Notes: generated by a model not told the origin, from the letters alone. 64,000 nucleotides of DNA from Bacteroidota bacterium (GCA_023387375.1 JAEWIE010000003.1:12547-76546); one strand, 5' to 3'; positions 9,980-19,162 are shown, numbered from the stretch's first letter. Numbers and translations: made by a program.

Positions 9980-10043
9980 CATTTCTATCTCTTCGGGAAT
10001 TACTTTCTTATCATAGGTCAATTTTTAGCTCATTTCTCAAGCT

Positions 10044-10051
10044 TATTTTTG
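10044..10051 (+). promoter_or_regulatory. -7 promoter element of the YceI gene
   Basis: TATTTTTG matches TAnnTTTG, 27 bases before the ATG at 10079. The -33 element is not clear. Confidence 0.5.
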
Positions 10052-10078
10052 CACTCAAAATAACAAACAATTTATCCA

Positions 10079-10753
10079 ATGAAAAAATTATCTCTATTCG
10101 CGCTAGCTTCTGTTCTAGCCCTTGCATCTTGCAAAGAATCTAAAACCGATATGGCTTCTACATCGGAAGCACAAACCGTAGCCGCTCACGCGGAAGACAC
10201 CTACGCAGTTTCTTCGGACAGTAGCAAAGTGAACTGGACGGCTTACCACGCAGGAGGTCTTAACCCTAGATTCGGAACCACTGAGACAACAGGAACTCTT
10301 TCTGTAGAAGACGGAGAACTTATTTCTGGAAACCTTGTAGCGGATATGGGATCCTTAACTACAAATCCTTCTTCAGTAGACCCAAGCACTACAGATGGGA
10401 AAACTTCCGTGGATCTAGACAACCACTTAAAGAGCGCCGATTTCTTCGACATTGAAAAACACCCAAGCGTTAGCTTTGACATTACGAAAGTAGAAGCCTT
10501 GCCAGCAGAAACCACTAGCAAAGTAGAAGGTGCGAACAAACTAGTGAGCGGAAACCTTACAATCAAAGGAAAAACCGTAAACGTAAGCTTTCCAGCGAAA
10601 GTAGAAGTACTTGATAACCAAGTTTCCATCATTTCTAAATTCACAATCAACCGTCAAGACTGGGGCCTTACTTACGGAACAGAAGGAGATCCAAAAGACT
10701 GGATGATTTCTCAAGAAGTAGATCTTGATCTGCACGTGGTTGCGACAAAATAA
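10079..10753 (+). CDS. YceI-family lipoprotein
   Basis: The 224-residue protein has an SpII signal (lipobox LASC, C18), a short low-complexity linker and a YceI-like domain from about residue 40. The domain shows the expected pattern: SKVNWTAYHAGG at its start, a central LDNHLKSADFFDIEKHP segment and a SKFTINRQDWGLTYG strand near the end. YceI proteins form lipocalin-like barrels that bind amphiphilic or polyisoprenoid ligands; no specific ligand can be assigned here. The gene is monocistronic, with its own -7 box upstream and a terminator downstream. Confidence 0.9.
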   Translation: MKKLSLFALASVLALASCKESKTDMASTSEAQTVAAHAEDTYAVSSDSSKVNWTAYHAGGLNPRFGTTETTGTLSVEDGELISGNLVADMGSLTTNPSSVDPSTTDGKTSVDLDNHLKSADFFDIEKHPSVSFDITKVEALPAETTSKVEGANKLVSGNLTIKGKTVNVSFPAKVEVLDNQVSIISKFTINRQDWGLTYGTEGDPKDWMISQEVDLDLHVVATK

Positions 10754-10782
10754 GTGAAGCATACCATACCTCCCAAAAAAAA

Positions 10783-10816
10783 CCGTCTCAATACCAAAAT
10801 TGAGGCGGCTTTTTTA
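10783..10816 (+). terminator. Rho-independent terminator after the YceI gene
   Basis: A 10-bp stem CCGTCTCAAT/ATTGAGGCGG (one wobble) with a 6-base loop is followed by CTTTTTTT. Confidence 0.85.
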
Positions 10817-10847
10817 TTGCGCCCTATCTTTGGAATCAACAGCGCTA

Positions 10848-10877
10848 CAAAAAAAAGACCCTTGCAAACTGCAAGGG
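10848..10877 (-). terminator. Rho-independent terminator of the M13 peptidase gene
   Basis: An 8-bp stem CCCTTGCA/TGCAAGGG (10859-10866 with 10870-10877) is followed on the minus strand by a long T run (10848-10857). It lies 53 bases after the M13 stop, back to back with the YceI terminator. Confidence 0.85.
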
Positions 10878-10929
10878 CCCTTCGTTTTTGTCTTTACCAA
10901 GCTTTAGGAAGCTTTGGGCTAACACTAGC

Positions 10930-13011
10930 TTACCAGATACGAATACGATCTTCTGGCGCTTTGTAGAGTTTATCTCCTGGTTTGGTACCAAAAGCGTTGT
11001 GGAATGCATCTACGTTTAATAGAGGCGCAAACGATCTAAAGTAGCCCGGAGAGTGCGGATCTGTTTTCACTTGATTCTGCATGTATTGGTCTGTGGATTT
11101 GGTTCTCCACACAGTAGCCCAACTCATAAAGAATCTTTGGTCTTGTGTAAATCCACTGATCTTACCTGGATTTCCATGGTCTTTTAGGTACATCTGTAGA
11201 GCTTCATAAGCAACAGAAACGCCTCCTAAGTCTCCAATGTTTTCTCCACTTGTGAATTTACCGTTCACGAAGCTTCCTTTTACAGGTTCGTAAGTGTCGT
11301 ACTGAGCCGCAAGCTGCGCCACTTTCTTATCAAAATTCGTACGATCTGATTCTGTCCACCAGTTTTTAAGGTTTCCGTCTCCGTCGAATCTAGATCCTCC
11401 ATCGTCAAAACCGTGAGAAATCTCGTGTCCGATTACGGCTCCAATTCCACCGAAATTCACAGCAGGATCTGCTTTAAAATTAAAGAATGGAGGTTGAAGA
11501 ATCGCAGCTGGGAAAACAATTTCATTGTTGGTAGAGCTATAGTAAGCATTCACCGTTTGAGGAGACATTCCCCACTCCGTTTTGTCTACTGGTTTTCCTA
11601 TCTTCGCTAGGTTTTTCTCATAATTCCATTTCGATAGGTTAAGAAGGTTTCCATAAAGAGATCCTCCGTCTTTTGGAGAGGCCATTTGAAGTTTCGAATA
11701 GTCTTTCCATTTGTCTGGATAAGCAATCTTCACAGTGAATTTAGAAAGCTTTTCTTTTGCTTTTACTTTGGTATCTGCGCTCATCCAATCGAGATCTCCG
11801 ATACGCTTATCAAAGGCTTTGCGGATGTAATCTACGTAAGTAACCATTTGAGATTTGGCTTCTGCAGGGAAGTATTTCTCCACATAAAGTTTCCCGAAGG
11901 CTTCTCCTAAGATACCATTGATAAGAGAAAGTCCTCTTTTTTCCATAGGTCTTTGCTCTTTCTGTCCTTGAAGGTATTTAGAATAGAATTCAAAGTTTAG
12001 ATTGTCCATCTCTTGGTTTAGATTCCCTAGGTTTCCTCTAAGTAAATGCATTTTCATGTATTCTTTTAAAAGAGGTAGGTTTTTCTCTGTGATGAACTTA
12101 TCCATATTTTGGTAATATTTAAGTTCTCCCACAATGACGCGGTCTGTATTCACCCCTACATTTGTTAAATAAGTAGGAAGATCTACATTCTTCACTAGCG
12201 TTTTAAGCTCTGCAATCGTTTTTGGGTTGTAACGTAAATTCGCATCTCTACCCTCTTCGTTTGTTAGTAGGTAGTTAGCTAATTGGTTTTCAAAGGCCAC
12301 CACTTCGGAGGCAGATTTTGCTGGATTTTTAGACCCTAAAGTCGCAAATAATTTTCCGGCAAACTCTGTGTATTTTGCGATCGTAGCTGTATTCGCCTCG
12401 CTTTTCTTTTGGTAATAGTCTTTTCCTAGACCCAGTGCAGGACCTCCTAAGTACACGGCATTCATATCCGAATTTTTAAGATCCGATCCTACTCTCCATC
12501 CATAGAAAGGATTGTCTCCTGTTTTAGTCGCTTCGTTTAAGTAGGATTGGAACTGCTTTAAATTAGAAATCGCATCAATTTTTGCTAAATCAGCTTTGAT
12601 GGGAGAAAGTCCAAGCGCATTACGAGTATTCCAATCGATATAGCTACTATAAAGAGCTTGAATTTTTTGTCCTTCTGATCCTTTTTCAAACGAATCCGTA
12701 AGGATTTTGTTTAAAATTTCAAGCGATGCATTGTCTGTTTCATCTCTAAGTTCATTGAAAGAACCCCAAGATACTTTATCGGAAGGAATCTCTGTGTTCT
12801 TGTACCAATTTCCGTTTACGTAGGTAAAGAAATCCTCAGTCGGTTTTACCGACGTATCCATGTACTCAAGGTTGATTCCATGTTCCTGTGTATCAGTTTG
12901 AGCGGATGCACTCGCTTCAGTTTGGGTGTCGGCTGCTGGAGCTTTTGTGGCGCAAGAATTGAGTAGAACCATTCCTGAAAAAGCAAGCAAGCCAATGGTG
13001 ACTTTTTTCAT
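10930..13011 (-). CDS. M13-family zinc metallopeptidase lipoprotein (neprilysin/PepO-like)
   Basis: M13 enzymes are zinc endopeptidases that cleave oligopeptides. The 693-residue protein has an SpII signal (LLNSC, C20), so it is membrane anchored in the envelope. Diagnostic motifs are complete: the zinc site HEISH in GAVIGHEISHGFDD, the third ligand region ENIGDLGG, the substrate-binding NAYY (VNAYYSSTNN), and a C-terminal region around RSFAPLLNVDAFHNAFG. Full length for the family. Its cellular role is not shown by neighbours: it converges with yceI and follows divergent housekeeping genes. Confidence 0.95.
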   Translation of the reverse strand: MKKVTIGLLAFSGMVLLNSCATKAPAADTQTEASASAQTDTQEHGINLEYMDTSVKPTEDFFTYVNGNWYKNTEIPSDKVSWGSFNELRDETDNASLEILNKILTDSFEKGSEGQKIQALYSSYIDWNTRNALGLSPIKADLAKIDAISNLKQFQSYLNEATKTGDNPFYGWRVGSDLKNSDMNAVYLGGPALGLGKDYYQKKSEANTATIAKYTEFAGKLFATLGSKNPAKSASEVVAFENQLANYLLTNEEGRDANLRYNPKTIAELKTLVKNVDLPTYLTNVGVNTDRVIVGELKYYQNMDKFITEKNLPLLKEYMKMHLLRGNLGNLNQEMDNLNFEFYSKYLQGQKEQRPMEKRGLSLINGILGEAFGKLYVEKYFPAEAKSQMVTYVDYIRKAFDKRIGDLDWMSADTKVKAKEKLSKFTVKIAYPDKWKDYSKLQMASPKDGGSLYGNLLNLSKWNYEKNLAKIGKPVDKTEWGMSPQTVNAYYSSTNNEIVFPAAILQPPFFNFKADPAVNFGGIGAVIGHEISHGFDDGGSRFDGDGNLKNWWTESDRTNFDKKVAQLAAQYDTYEPVKGSFVNGKFTSGENIGDLGGVSVAYEALQMYLKDHGNPGKISGFTQDQRFFMSWATVWRTKSTDQYMQNQVKTDPHSPGYFRSFAPLLNVDAFHNAFGTKPGDKLYKAPEDRIRIW

Positions 13012-13101
13012 TTATAAATTTGATTTAATTAGTTATAGGTAGTGTCTTAGATGTAAAAGTTACAGTTAAGTTAAATTTTTTCTAAAAAAATGTTAACGAT
13101 T

Positions 13102-14373
13102 TTAAGTTTTCGTAAGCCAGTCCGTTTTTCGTTTGACCAGAATTTCAGCAAGTTCATGCAGCACTCGAAGAGAAACAAAATTCATAAAGTCAATTCTCTG
13201 CAAGTGAGGAAGAAAGAGCCTTCTTGTTAGCTCAAAATCACGGACTCTCACGCTATAAAAGACCTCTCCAACAGGCGTTCCGTAGCTATCTGTAGAAGGC
13301 CCCGCAGCTCCTGTGGTGGCAATGGAAACGTCACTTCCAAAGCGTTTTTGGCAGCAGAGACTCATTTCCTGAGCGACCTCTAATGACACCACTCCATTCT
13401 CCTTAATTGTCTTTTCTGAAACGCCTAATTGTTTTACTTTTTGCTTCGTATCATACGGAACGATTCCGCCCAGATAGTGAGCAGAAATTCCAGGAATCCC
13501 GACAAGATGACTAGAAATCGTGCCTCCCGTACAGCTCTCAGCAACGCTCAAGGTTAAGTTCTCCCTTTGTAAAAGCGTTAGTAAAACCTGCTCTATTTCA
13601 TTTCCCTCCCATGAAAACACATAAGGCTCTAAAAGAGGCCGTATTTTATCAAACCTATCTGAAAGCTGCTTCTGCAGCTCTTCTCTATTAAAGCCCGATC
13701 CACTTAATTGCAATTTGATTCTTCCTTCTACGGGTAGATAGGAAAGGCTTAAATTCTCTGGAAGTGAGAGTTCCCACTCTTCTATTAAATTTGAGAGTTC
13801 GCTCTCTGGAATACCAGAGACAGACACCGTTTTGGTTTCTAGAAAAGGAAACGAAAACCGAGAAGAAAGGTAAGGAAGGATTTGTTCTATCACCAATGGT
13901 TTTACCTCGTAAGGAACTCCAGGCATGCAAATCGCGATCTTTCCTTCTTTCTCTATCATTTGACAGGGCGCGGTTCCATGCGCGTTTTGAAAAACTCTTG
14001 CTCCCTTAAGTACTAGCGCTTGATTCTGGTTTAAATCGAGAAGATGAGGCCGATTTCTTTTTTCAAGAATTGATTTTAGATGTTCATAGGTCTTAGGATC
14101 CATTTCGGCGGAAACGCCAAAATACTCTCCTAAAGCGCCAAGCGTCTGATCGTCCTTGGTGGGACCTAGCCCTCCTGTGATCAGTATAAGATCTGCCATT
14201 TCAAACCCACGAGCAAGGGCCGATACAATGGCTAGACGCTGATCCTTCACCGTTAGAATTGCTTCAAGAGCGATTCCAATCTTTTTTAGTTCTCTAGCGA
14301 TAAAATTAGAGTTGGTATCGAGTGTGTCGCCGGCAAGAATCTCTCCACCTACGGCAATAATGACAGCTTTCAT
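13102..14373 (-). CDS. cinA: CinA-family protein (MoCF-like domain plus NMN deamidase domain)
   Basis: The 423-residue protein combines an N-terminal MoaB/MoeA-like domain (starts MKAVIIAVGGEILAGDTLDT, with ITGGLGPTKDD near 75-85) and a C-terminal CinA/PncC domain (SVAESCTGGTISSHLV, later TTGAAGP). The C-terminal domain of the family converts NMN to nicotinate mononucleotide in pyridine nucleotide recycling. The loop after AGP reads STDSYGTPVGEVF instead of the usual glycine-rich stretch. I chose the ATG at 14373 because the canonical domain begins there. The frame stays open 50 codons upstream, and an ATG eight codons upstream (14397) is possible. Confidence 0.93.
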   Translation of the reverse strand: MKAVIIAVGGEILAGDTLDTNSNFIARELKKIGIALEAILTVKDQRLAIVSALARGFEMADLILITGGLGPTKDDQTLGALGEYFGVSAEMDPKTYEHLKSILEKRNRPHLLDLNQNQALVLKGARVFQNAHGTAPCQMIEKEGKIAICMPGVPYEVKPLVIEQILPYLSSRFSFPFLETKTVSVSGIPESELSNLIEEWELSLPENLSLSYLPVEGRIKLQLSGSGFNREELQKQLSDRFDKIRPLLEPYVFSWEGNEIEQVLLTLLQRENLTLSVAESCTGGTISSHLVGIPGISAHYLGGIVPYDTKQKVKQLGVSEKTIKENGVVSLEVAQEMSLCCQKRFGSDVSIATTGAAGPSTDSYGTPVGEVFYSVRVRDFELTRRLFLPHLQRIDFMNFVSLRVLHELAEILVKRKTDWLTKT

Positions 14374-14559
14374 TACGGAAAGGTCGGAATTTTCCATGAG
14401 AAAATGGCAGCGATCATTCATTAAATTAACCAGCCCCTGTTTTTCCAGTAGGACAGGGACTACTTTTGCTACTCGTTTGTTATTGAGCGAGGCTTGCTTA
14501 CAGAAAAACTGTGTAAATATCAAGTTAAATCATATAATGCTTTTTACCTCTATTCGTTC

Positions 14560-14567
14560 TAACTTTG
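14560..14567 (+). promoter_or_regulatory. -7 promoter element of dps
   Basis: TAACTTTG matches TAnnTTTG, 18 bases before the ATG at 14586. An upstream in-frame TTG (14565) lies inside this box, which argues against it as the start. Confidence 0.6.
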
Positions 14568-14585
14568 TCCCACAAATTCAAAATT

Positions 14586-15062
14586 ATGAAAGTAGACTTA
14601 GGCATATCAGCCAAAAATTTAAAATCAGTCCACGGACTCTTAAATAAAGTCCTTGCGGACGGAAACGTTTTTTACATTAAACTAAGAAAATTCCATTGGA
14701 ACTTAAAAGGTCCTGATTTTTTGGAATTACATGAACTGTTTGAATCTCAATACACAGCCCTTGAAATGGCCATTGATGAAGTGGCAGAGCGCATTAGCAC
14801 CCTTGGTGGAATTGCAGACGGTACGATGAGCGAGTTTATTCAAAACTCTCAAATCAAAGAAACGCCTGGAAAAATCCCAACCAACCAAGAAATGCTCAAA
14901 GAACTTGTGGGAGACCATGAAAAAATCATCAAATCACTTCGTAAATACATTGAGAGTTGCGAAAGCAAATACGGCGATGCCGGTACGGCAGATTTCTTAA
15001 CAGGTCTTATGACTGACCATGAAACCATGGCTTGGAAGCTTCGTCAGTACTTCAGAGAATAA
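14586..15062 (+). CDS. dps: Dps-family ferritin-like DNA-protection protein
   Basis: Dps forms a dodecameric shell that oxidises and stores iron with hydrogen peroxide and protects DNA. This 158-residue protein carries the full ferroxidase set with canonical spacing: H37 (KFHWNLKGPDF), H49 (LHELFESQY), D64 and E68 (AIDEVAERI). The helix pattern covers the whole length, and there is no long basic DNA-binding tail. The gene is monocistronic, with a consensus -7 box in front and a strong terminator behind, and divergent from cinA. Induction under oxidative stress or starvation is typical of the family, but no operator can be recognised. Confidence 0.95.
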   Translation: MKVDLGISAKNLKSVHGLLNKVLADGNVFYIKLRKFHWNLKGPDFLELHELFESQYTALEMAIDEVAERISTLGGIADGTMSEFIQNSQIKETPGKIPTNQEMLKELVGDHEKIIKSLRKYIESCESKYGDAGTADFLTGLMTDHETMAWKLRQYFRE

Positions 15063-15094
15063 ATAAATCATTCATTATTTCATTTTACTTACGT

Positions 15095-15134
15095 AATTAG
15101 GCCTGCTTCCCAAGTGAAACGGGCCTAATTTTTT
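15095..15134 (+). terminator. Rho-independent terminator after dps
   Basis: AATTAGGCC (15095-15103) pairs with GGCCTAATT (15122-15130), extended by imperfect pairs towards the loop and followed by TTTT. It may also serve the converging gene at 15157-16002. Confidence 0.75.
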
Positions 15135-15156
15135 GATTGCAAAGAGTCTTACTTTG

Positions 15157-16002
15157 CTACTGATAAATAGTGGCAAGGAAGGTTTTCATTTCTTCCCACG
15201 ATTTCTCATCCGCGTCCTTGTTATAGGCTATGTTCATTCCAAACTTCTTCCCAACATCTGTGGAAGTAGGATTTGTAAAGGCATGTACAGCGCCTGGATA
15301 GTTCACAAACTTATAGTCAATCTTCATGGAATCCATTTCTTTCTTAAAGGCTGCAATTTCTTCTTTTGGTACAAAGGAATCGGCCTCTCCATTTAAAACG
15401 AGGTATTTCACGCTGGAATTGGTAGGTTTTACGCCTGTCTGTAAATTTCCATGGAAACTTACGACGCCTTTTAACTCTGTATTCGTGCGACCAAGATTTA
15501 AAGCTTGTGCTCCGCCAAAGCAGTAGCCCATCACCGCCATTTTACTAGCGTCTGCTTTGGTGTCTTTTGCGAGCATGATCTTAACAGCCTCATATACAGC
15601 CTGACCTTTCGTAGGATCTTCATAGAATACGGTGGCTTCCTTTTGCGCATCTTCAGGAGTTTCAACAACTTTTCCATCCCCGTAATAATCCATTGCCACC
15701 GCGTAATAACCTAGGCCTGCTAACTTATTGGCTCTTTCTTTTACATACTCGTTTAGACCCCACCACTCCGGAATGACAAGCACAACGGGAAGCGAGCCTT
15801 CCAAAGTGGAATCGTAAGCGACATAACCCTTATGATTTATACCGTTCGCATCATACTCAATGACGCTTGTGGAAAGCGCAGATGCACTACGGGCTGAATC
15901 CTCACTTAGCTTCGTTTCCATTGGGTTTGAATCCGTTTTTTTCTGACATGAGAAAAGCGCAAAGCTTGCAAAGACAAGAGCGCCGAAGAATTTTAATTTC
16001 AT
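15157..16002 (-). CDS. Dienelactone hydrolase-family lipoprotein
   Basis: The 281-residue alpha/beta hydrolase has an SpII signal (LFSC, C19), a 40-residue linker, and a dienelactone-hydrolase domain. The catalytic triad is visible: nucleophilic Cys in GYCFGG, Asp in LNGEADSFVP, and His in GAVHAFTNP. The motif VIPEWWGLNEYVKE is typical of the oxyanion-hole region. Family members act on lactones and other esters; lipid-anchored copies are common in Bacteroidota, but their substrate is unknown. It converges with dps and shows no other operon partner. Confidence 0.9.
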   Translation of the reverse strand: MKLKFFGALVFASFALFSCQKKTDSNPMETKLSEDSARSASALSTSVIEYDANGINHKGYVAYDSTLEGSLPVVLVIPEWWGLNEYVKERANKLAGLGYYAVAMDYYGDGKVVETPEDAQKEATVFYEDPTKGQAVYEAVKIMLAKDTKADASKMAVMGYCFGGAQALNLGRTNTELKGVVSFHGNLQTGVKPTNSSVKYLVLNGEADSFVPKEEIAAFKKEMDSMKIDYKFVNYPGAVHAFTNPTSTDVGKKFGMNIAYNKDADEKSWEEMKTFLATIYQ

Positions 16003-16052
16003 ACTTATTTACTTTTTGGTGTGCTTAAAGTTAAAAAAAATTAAAAAACTTA

Positions 16053-16087
16053 TAAAAAAAAGGAAGCGGCACCTAAAGGCCGCTTCC
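16053..16087 (-). terminator. Rho-independent terminator after lipA
   Basis: A perfect 9-bp stem GGAAGCGGC/GCCGCTTCC (16062-16070 with 16079-16087) is followed on the minus strand by eight T residues. It ends the sigma factor-lipA unit. Confidence 0.9.
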
Positions 16088-16117
16088 AATCATTTGTATT
16101 TTTAGATTTTGCTTTTT

Positions 16118-16990
16118 TTATAAAAGGTGTCTTTCTGCGTGGTAAGAACTTCTTACCAGTGGAGAGCTTTCCACGTGACGGAACCCTAGTCCTAATGCAA
16201 ATTCGCGGTACTCTTCAAATTCCTCTGGACTTACAAATCGTTTCACAGGCAAATGGTTTTTACTTGGCTGCAAGTATTGTCCAATGGTAATCACGTCTAC
16301 TTTCGCTTCCCGAATGTCTTCAATGCTTCTTAAAACCTCGTCTTTTTCTTCTCCAAGTCCTAGCATAAGTCCCGTTTTGGTCCTTCTTTGACCTGACTCT
16401 TTTAAGTAACGAAGAACCTCAAGGCTTCGTTCGTATTTTGCTTGAATACGAACTTCTCTTGTTAGTCTTTTTACAGTTTCCATATTATGAGAAATCACCT
16501 CCGGGGCCACATCAAGCAAACGATCGATGTGCTTATGAACTCCTTGAAAGTCGGGAATTAGCGTCTCCATGGTCGTACCTGGAGAAATTCTTCTTACCGC
16601 ATTTACGGTTTCAGCCCATAGAATCGATCCCATGTCTTTTAAGTCATCACGGTCTACAGAGGTAAGAACTGCGTGCTTAATTTTCATAAGCTTAATCGAA
16701 CGGGCTACTTTTTCAGGCTCATCCCAGTTCACATCAAGAGGTTTTCCGGTTTTCACCCCGCAAAAACCACAACTACGGGTACAAATATTTCCAAGGATCA
16801 TGAACGTTGCGGTTCCCTCTCCCCAGCATTCGCCCATATTGGGGCAACTCCCACTTTGGCAAATCGTATTTAGTTTGTATTTATCCACTAGGGAGCGAAG
16901 CTCTCTATAGTTTTTACCGGTGGGGAGTTTTACTCGAATCCACTTCGGTTTTTGAACGGTTGTATTTGGGCTCGTTAATTGATCTTCCAT
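16118..16990 (-). CDS. lipA: Lipoyl synthase
   Basis: LipA is a radical-SAM enzyme that inserts two sulfurs into protein-bound octanoate to make the lipoyl cofactor of pyruvate and 2-oxoglutarate dehydrogenases and the glycine cleavage system. Both iron-sulfur clusters are present: auxiliary cluster C44, C49, C55 (CQSGSCPNMGEC) and radical-SAM CxxxCxxC C70, C74, C77 (CTRSCGFC). The C-terminal RSSYHA serine motif is intact (VRSSYHAE). The 290-residue length is standard. The start is the ATG at 16990; an in-frame TTG four codons upstream is less likely. Confidence 0.97.
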   Translation of the reverse strand: MEDQLTSPNTTVQKPKWIRVKLPTGKNYRELRSLVDKYKLNTICQSGSCPNMGECWGEGTATFMILGNICTRSCGFCGVKTGKPLDVNWDEPEKVARSIKLMKIKHAVLTSVDRDDLKDMGSILWAETVNAVRRISPGTTMETLIPDFQGVHKHIDRLLDVAPEVISHNMETVKRLTREVRIQAKYERSLEVLRYLKESGQRRTKTGLMLGLGEEKDEVLRSIEDIREAKVDVITIGQYLQPSKNHLPVKRFVSPEEFEEYREFALGLGFRHVESSPLVRSSYHAERHLL

Positions 16991-17020
16991 AATTGTCTGC
17001 AAGCTTTCCGCTGCTTTTAT

Positions 17021-17563
17021 TTATTTCTTTAATAACTCTGCTAGGACTTTTTTGGCTCGCATAATGCGAACCTTTGTATTGGAAACCGAGAGTCCTAGTT
17101 CTTCGGCAATTTCTTTAATGCTTTTCTCTTCATAAAAGCGAAGCGTGATGATTTGCTGATAACTCTTGTCCATTGTAGAGAGTATCTGGCGAATTTCCTC
17201 CTGCTCTTCCTGACTTATCATAAGTTCCTCGGGCGACTCCGCGAATTCATTATGCACCTCTTCTAAGTCGCTATGCAAATCTTTCGTCTCGCGGTTCTTT
17301 TTTCTCCAAAAATCAATCGTTGTGTTCTGGGCAATGGTTAAAACCCAGGTTTTAAATTCAAACTGCGGATCAAAATAATCGAGTTTGCTTAAAACTTTAG
17401 AGAACACCTTGACTGTAATTTCATCTGCATCGTTCTTGTCCCCTACCTTCTTTAAGACAAACGAGAAGACGGCCACCCAATACAAATTAATAAGTTGGGT
17501 CTGCGCTTTTTGGTCTTTTTCGCGTGCTTTTTGAATGAGCAAAAGGAGCTTTGATTTCGTCAT
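17021..17563 (-). CDS. ECF-type RNA polymerase sigma factor
   Basis: The 180-residue protein directs RNA polymerase to a specific promoter set. Sigma-2 region: DADEITVKVFSKVLSKLDYF with TWVLTIAQNTTIDFWRK. Sigma-4 region: STMDKSYQQIITLRFYEEKSIKEIAEELGLSVSNTKVRIMRAKK, a clear helix-turn-helix, with an acidic linker between. No anti-sigma factor gene is adjacent, so how it is controlled is unknown. lipA follows 30 bases downstream and may be cotranscribed. The start is the ATG at 17563; a -7 box lies only eight bases upstream, which excludes the longer open frame and suggests a very short leader. Confidence 0.93.
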   Translation of the reverse strand: MTKSKLLLLIQKAREKDQKAQTQLINLYWVAVFSFVLKKVGDKNDADEITVKVFSKVLSKLDYFDPQFEFKTWVLTIAQNTTIDFWRKKNRETKDLHSDLEEVHNEFAESPEELMISQEEQEEIRQILSTMDKSYQQIITLRFYEEKSIKEIAEELGLSVSNTKVRIMRAKKVLAELLKK

Positions 17564-17571
17564 TAAAAAGA

Positions 17572-17579
17572 CAAATTTA
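17572..17579 (-). promoter_or_regulatory. -7 promoter element of the ECF sigma factor gene
   Basis: On the minus strand this reads TAAATTTG, a TAnnTTTG match ending eight bases before the ATG. Confidence 0.5.
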
Positions 17580-17778
17580 CGAAAAATTAAAGTGTAAAAA
17601 GAACCTTCTCCTATAGGAGATTTGAATGAAAGCGATTGAGCAAAATAAGCCGCGAAAACAATTATTTTAAAACAAGAAATAAACCGCGAACTAACCGTTA
17701 TAGAAAGCGCACTCCACAAAAAAAGGGAGGGATTAAAAAGCCCACCCCCTTAAATTAGGCACAAAAGGAAGTATTTAC

Positions 17779-17786
17779 TAAATTTG
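17779..17786 (+). promoter_or_regulatory. -7 promoter element of tyrS
   Basis: TAAATTTG matches TAnnTTTG, 21 bases before the ATG at 17808. The 5' leader would be too short for a T-box. Confidence 0.5.
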
Positions 17787-17807
17787 CCCCTTATAATTTT
17801 TTTACCC

Positions 17808-19103
17808 ATGAATCCTTTTATCGAAGAACTAAAATGGCGCGGGCTCTATGCCGACATGATGCCTGGAACCGAAGAGCAACTCAGTAAAGAGATGACCTCA
17901 GCCTATATCGGGTTTGATCCGACGGCCGATTCTTTGCATATTGGAAGCCTTATTCCTATTAAAGTTCTTGCTCATTTTCAGCAGCATGGCCATAAGCCCA
18001 TTGCGCTTGTAGGGGGAGCCACAGGAATGATTGGGGATCCTTCTGGGAAATCTGCGGAAAGAAATCTTTTGGATGAAGCGACCTTAAACCATTATGTAGA
18101 ATGCTTAAAAGCGCAGCTTTCTCGTTTCCTAGACTTTGAAGGTTCGGGCGAGAACCGCGCTGAACTTGTCAACAACTATGATTGGATGAAGGAAGTTACT
18201 TTCCTTGATTTCGTAAAAGAAATCGGAAAACACTTAACGGTGAATTACATGATGGCGAAAGACTCCGTGAAAAAACGTTTTTCAGGTCAAGACGGGGCGG
18301 AAGGAATGAGTTTCACCGAATTCACTTACCAACTTTTGCAAGGATATGATTTCCTTCACTTATACAAAGAGAAGAATGTAAAACTCCAAATGGGCGGATC
18401 CGACCAGTGGGGAAACATTACCACCGGCTCTGAACTTATCCGTAGAAAAGTACAAGGCGAAGCCTTTGCCTTAACCGTTCCACTTATCACAAAAGCAGAC
18501 GGAACCAAATTCGGAAAATCAGAAAGCGGAGAAAACTATTGGCTAGATAAAAAAAGAACCTCTCCTTATAAATTTTACCAATTCTGGTTAAATTCTAGTG
18601 ATGAGGACAGCGAACGATTCATCAAGTTTTACACTTTCTTGGATAAAGAAACCATTGATGCGCTCATAGAAACCCATAAAGAAGCACCCCACGAAAGAAA
18701 ACTTCAAAAAACGCTAGCAAAAGAAGTTACGATCTGGGTTCATGGAGAAGAGGAATATAACAAGGCTCTAAAAGCTTCTGAAATTCTATTTGGCCGCTCT
18801 ACTGCCTCTGATTTAGTAGAACTTGATAAGGAAACATTTTTAGAAGTTTTTGAAGGAGTGCCTCAAAAAGAAGTATCCCAAGCGGATCTTTTTTCAAGTA
18901 ATCTCGTGGATGTTTTATCTGAGCTAAGTGGATTTTTAAAATCCAAAAGCGAAGCGCAAAGAGAGCTAAAAGGACAAAGTATCTCCGTAAACAAACAAAA
19001 AGTAGATCCTGAGTTTAAATGTAAAGAAAGTGATTTAATCGACGGGAAATTCCTTCTACTTCAAAAAGGGAAAAAGAATTACTTTATTCTTAAGGTAAAC
19101 TAA
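17808..19103 (+). CDS. tyrS: Tyrosyl-tRNA synthetase
   Basis: This class I synthetase charges tRNA-Tyr. The 431-residue protein has the HIGH-type motif HIGS (44-47) after FDPTADSL, the tyrosine-binding GGSDQWGNI region, the KMSKS-type loop KFGKSESG, and a C-terminal S4-like RNA-binding domain (GQSISVNKQKV). Length and order fit the bacterial TyrS family. The ATG at 17808 is preferred because an upstream in-frame start at 17784 lies inside the promoter box. A terminator follows, so the gene is monocistronic. Confidence 0.98.
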   Translation: MNPFIEELKWRGLYADMMPGTEEQLSKEMTSAYIGFDPTADSLHIGSLIPIKVLAHFQQHGHKPIALVGGATGMIGDPSGKSAERNLLDEATLNHYVECLKAQLSRFLDFEGSGENRAELVNNYDWMKEVTFLDFVKEIGKHLTVNYMMAKDSVKKRFSGQDGAEGMSFTEFTYQLLQGYDFLHLYKEKNVKLQMGGSDQWGNITTGSELIRRKVQGEAFALTVPLITKADGTKFGKSESGENYWLDKKRTSPYKFYQFWLNSSDEDSERFIKFYTFLDKETIDALIETHKEAPHERKLQKTLAKEVTIWVHGEEEYNKALKASEILFGRSTASDLVELDKETFLEVFEGVPQKEVSQADLFSSNLVDVLSELSGFLKSKSEAQRELKGQSISVNKQKVDPEFKCKESDLIDGKFLLLQKGKKNYFILKVN

Positions 19104-19132
19104 ACTTCTTTTTAATCTCAAAATAAAATGCA

Positions 19133-19162
19133 AAGCTGGATCGATAGGATTCGGCTTTTTTT
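19133..19162 (+). terminator. Rho-independent terminator after tyrS
   Basis: A 10-bp stem AAGCTGGATC/GATTCGGCTT (two wobbles, 5-base loop) is followed by a T run. Confidence 0.75.

Noticed and set aside
10243..10650. Minus-strand ORF of 135 codons
   Set aside because: Antisense to the YceI gene; serine/valine-rich mirror frame.
14374..14523. 50-codon N-terminal extension of cinA
   Set aside because: The canonical domain starts at the ATG at 14373; the extension shows no similarity and may be chance, though an eight-codon extension to 14397 is not excluded.
16054..16087. Hairpin considered as a plus-strand regulatory element
   Set aside because: The T run is on the minus strand directly after lipA, so it is simply the lipA terminator.
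17564..17719. 52-codon N-terminal extension of the sigma factor
   Set aside because: It would read through the -7 promoter box, and the normal start for the family is at 17563.
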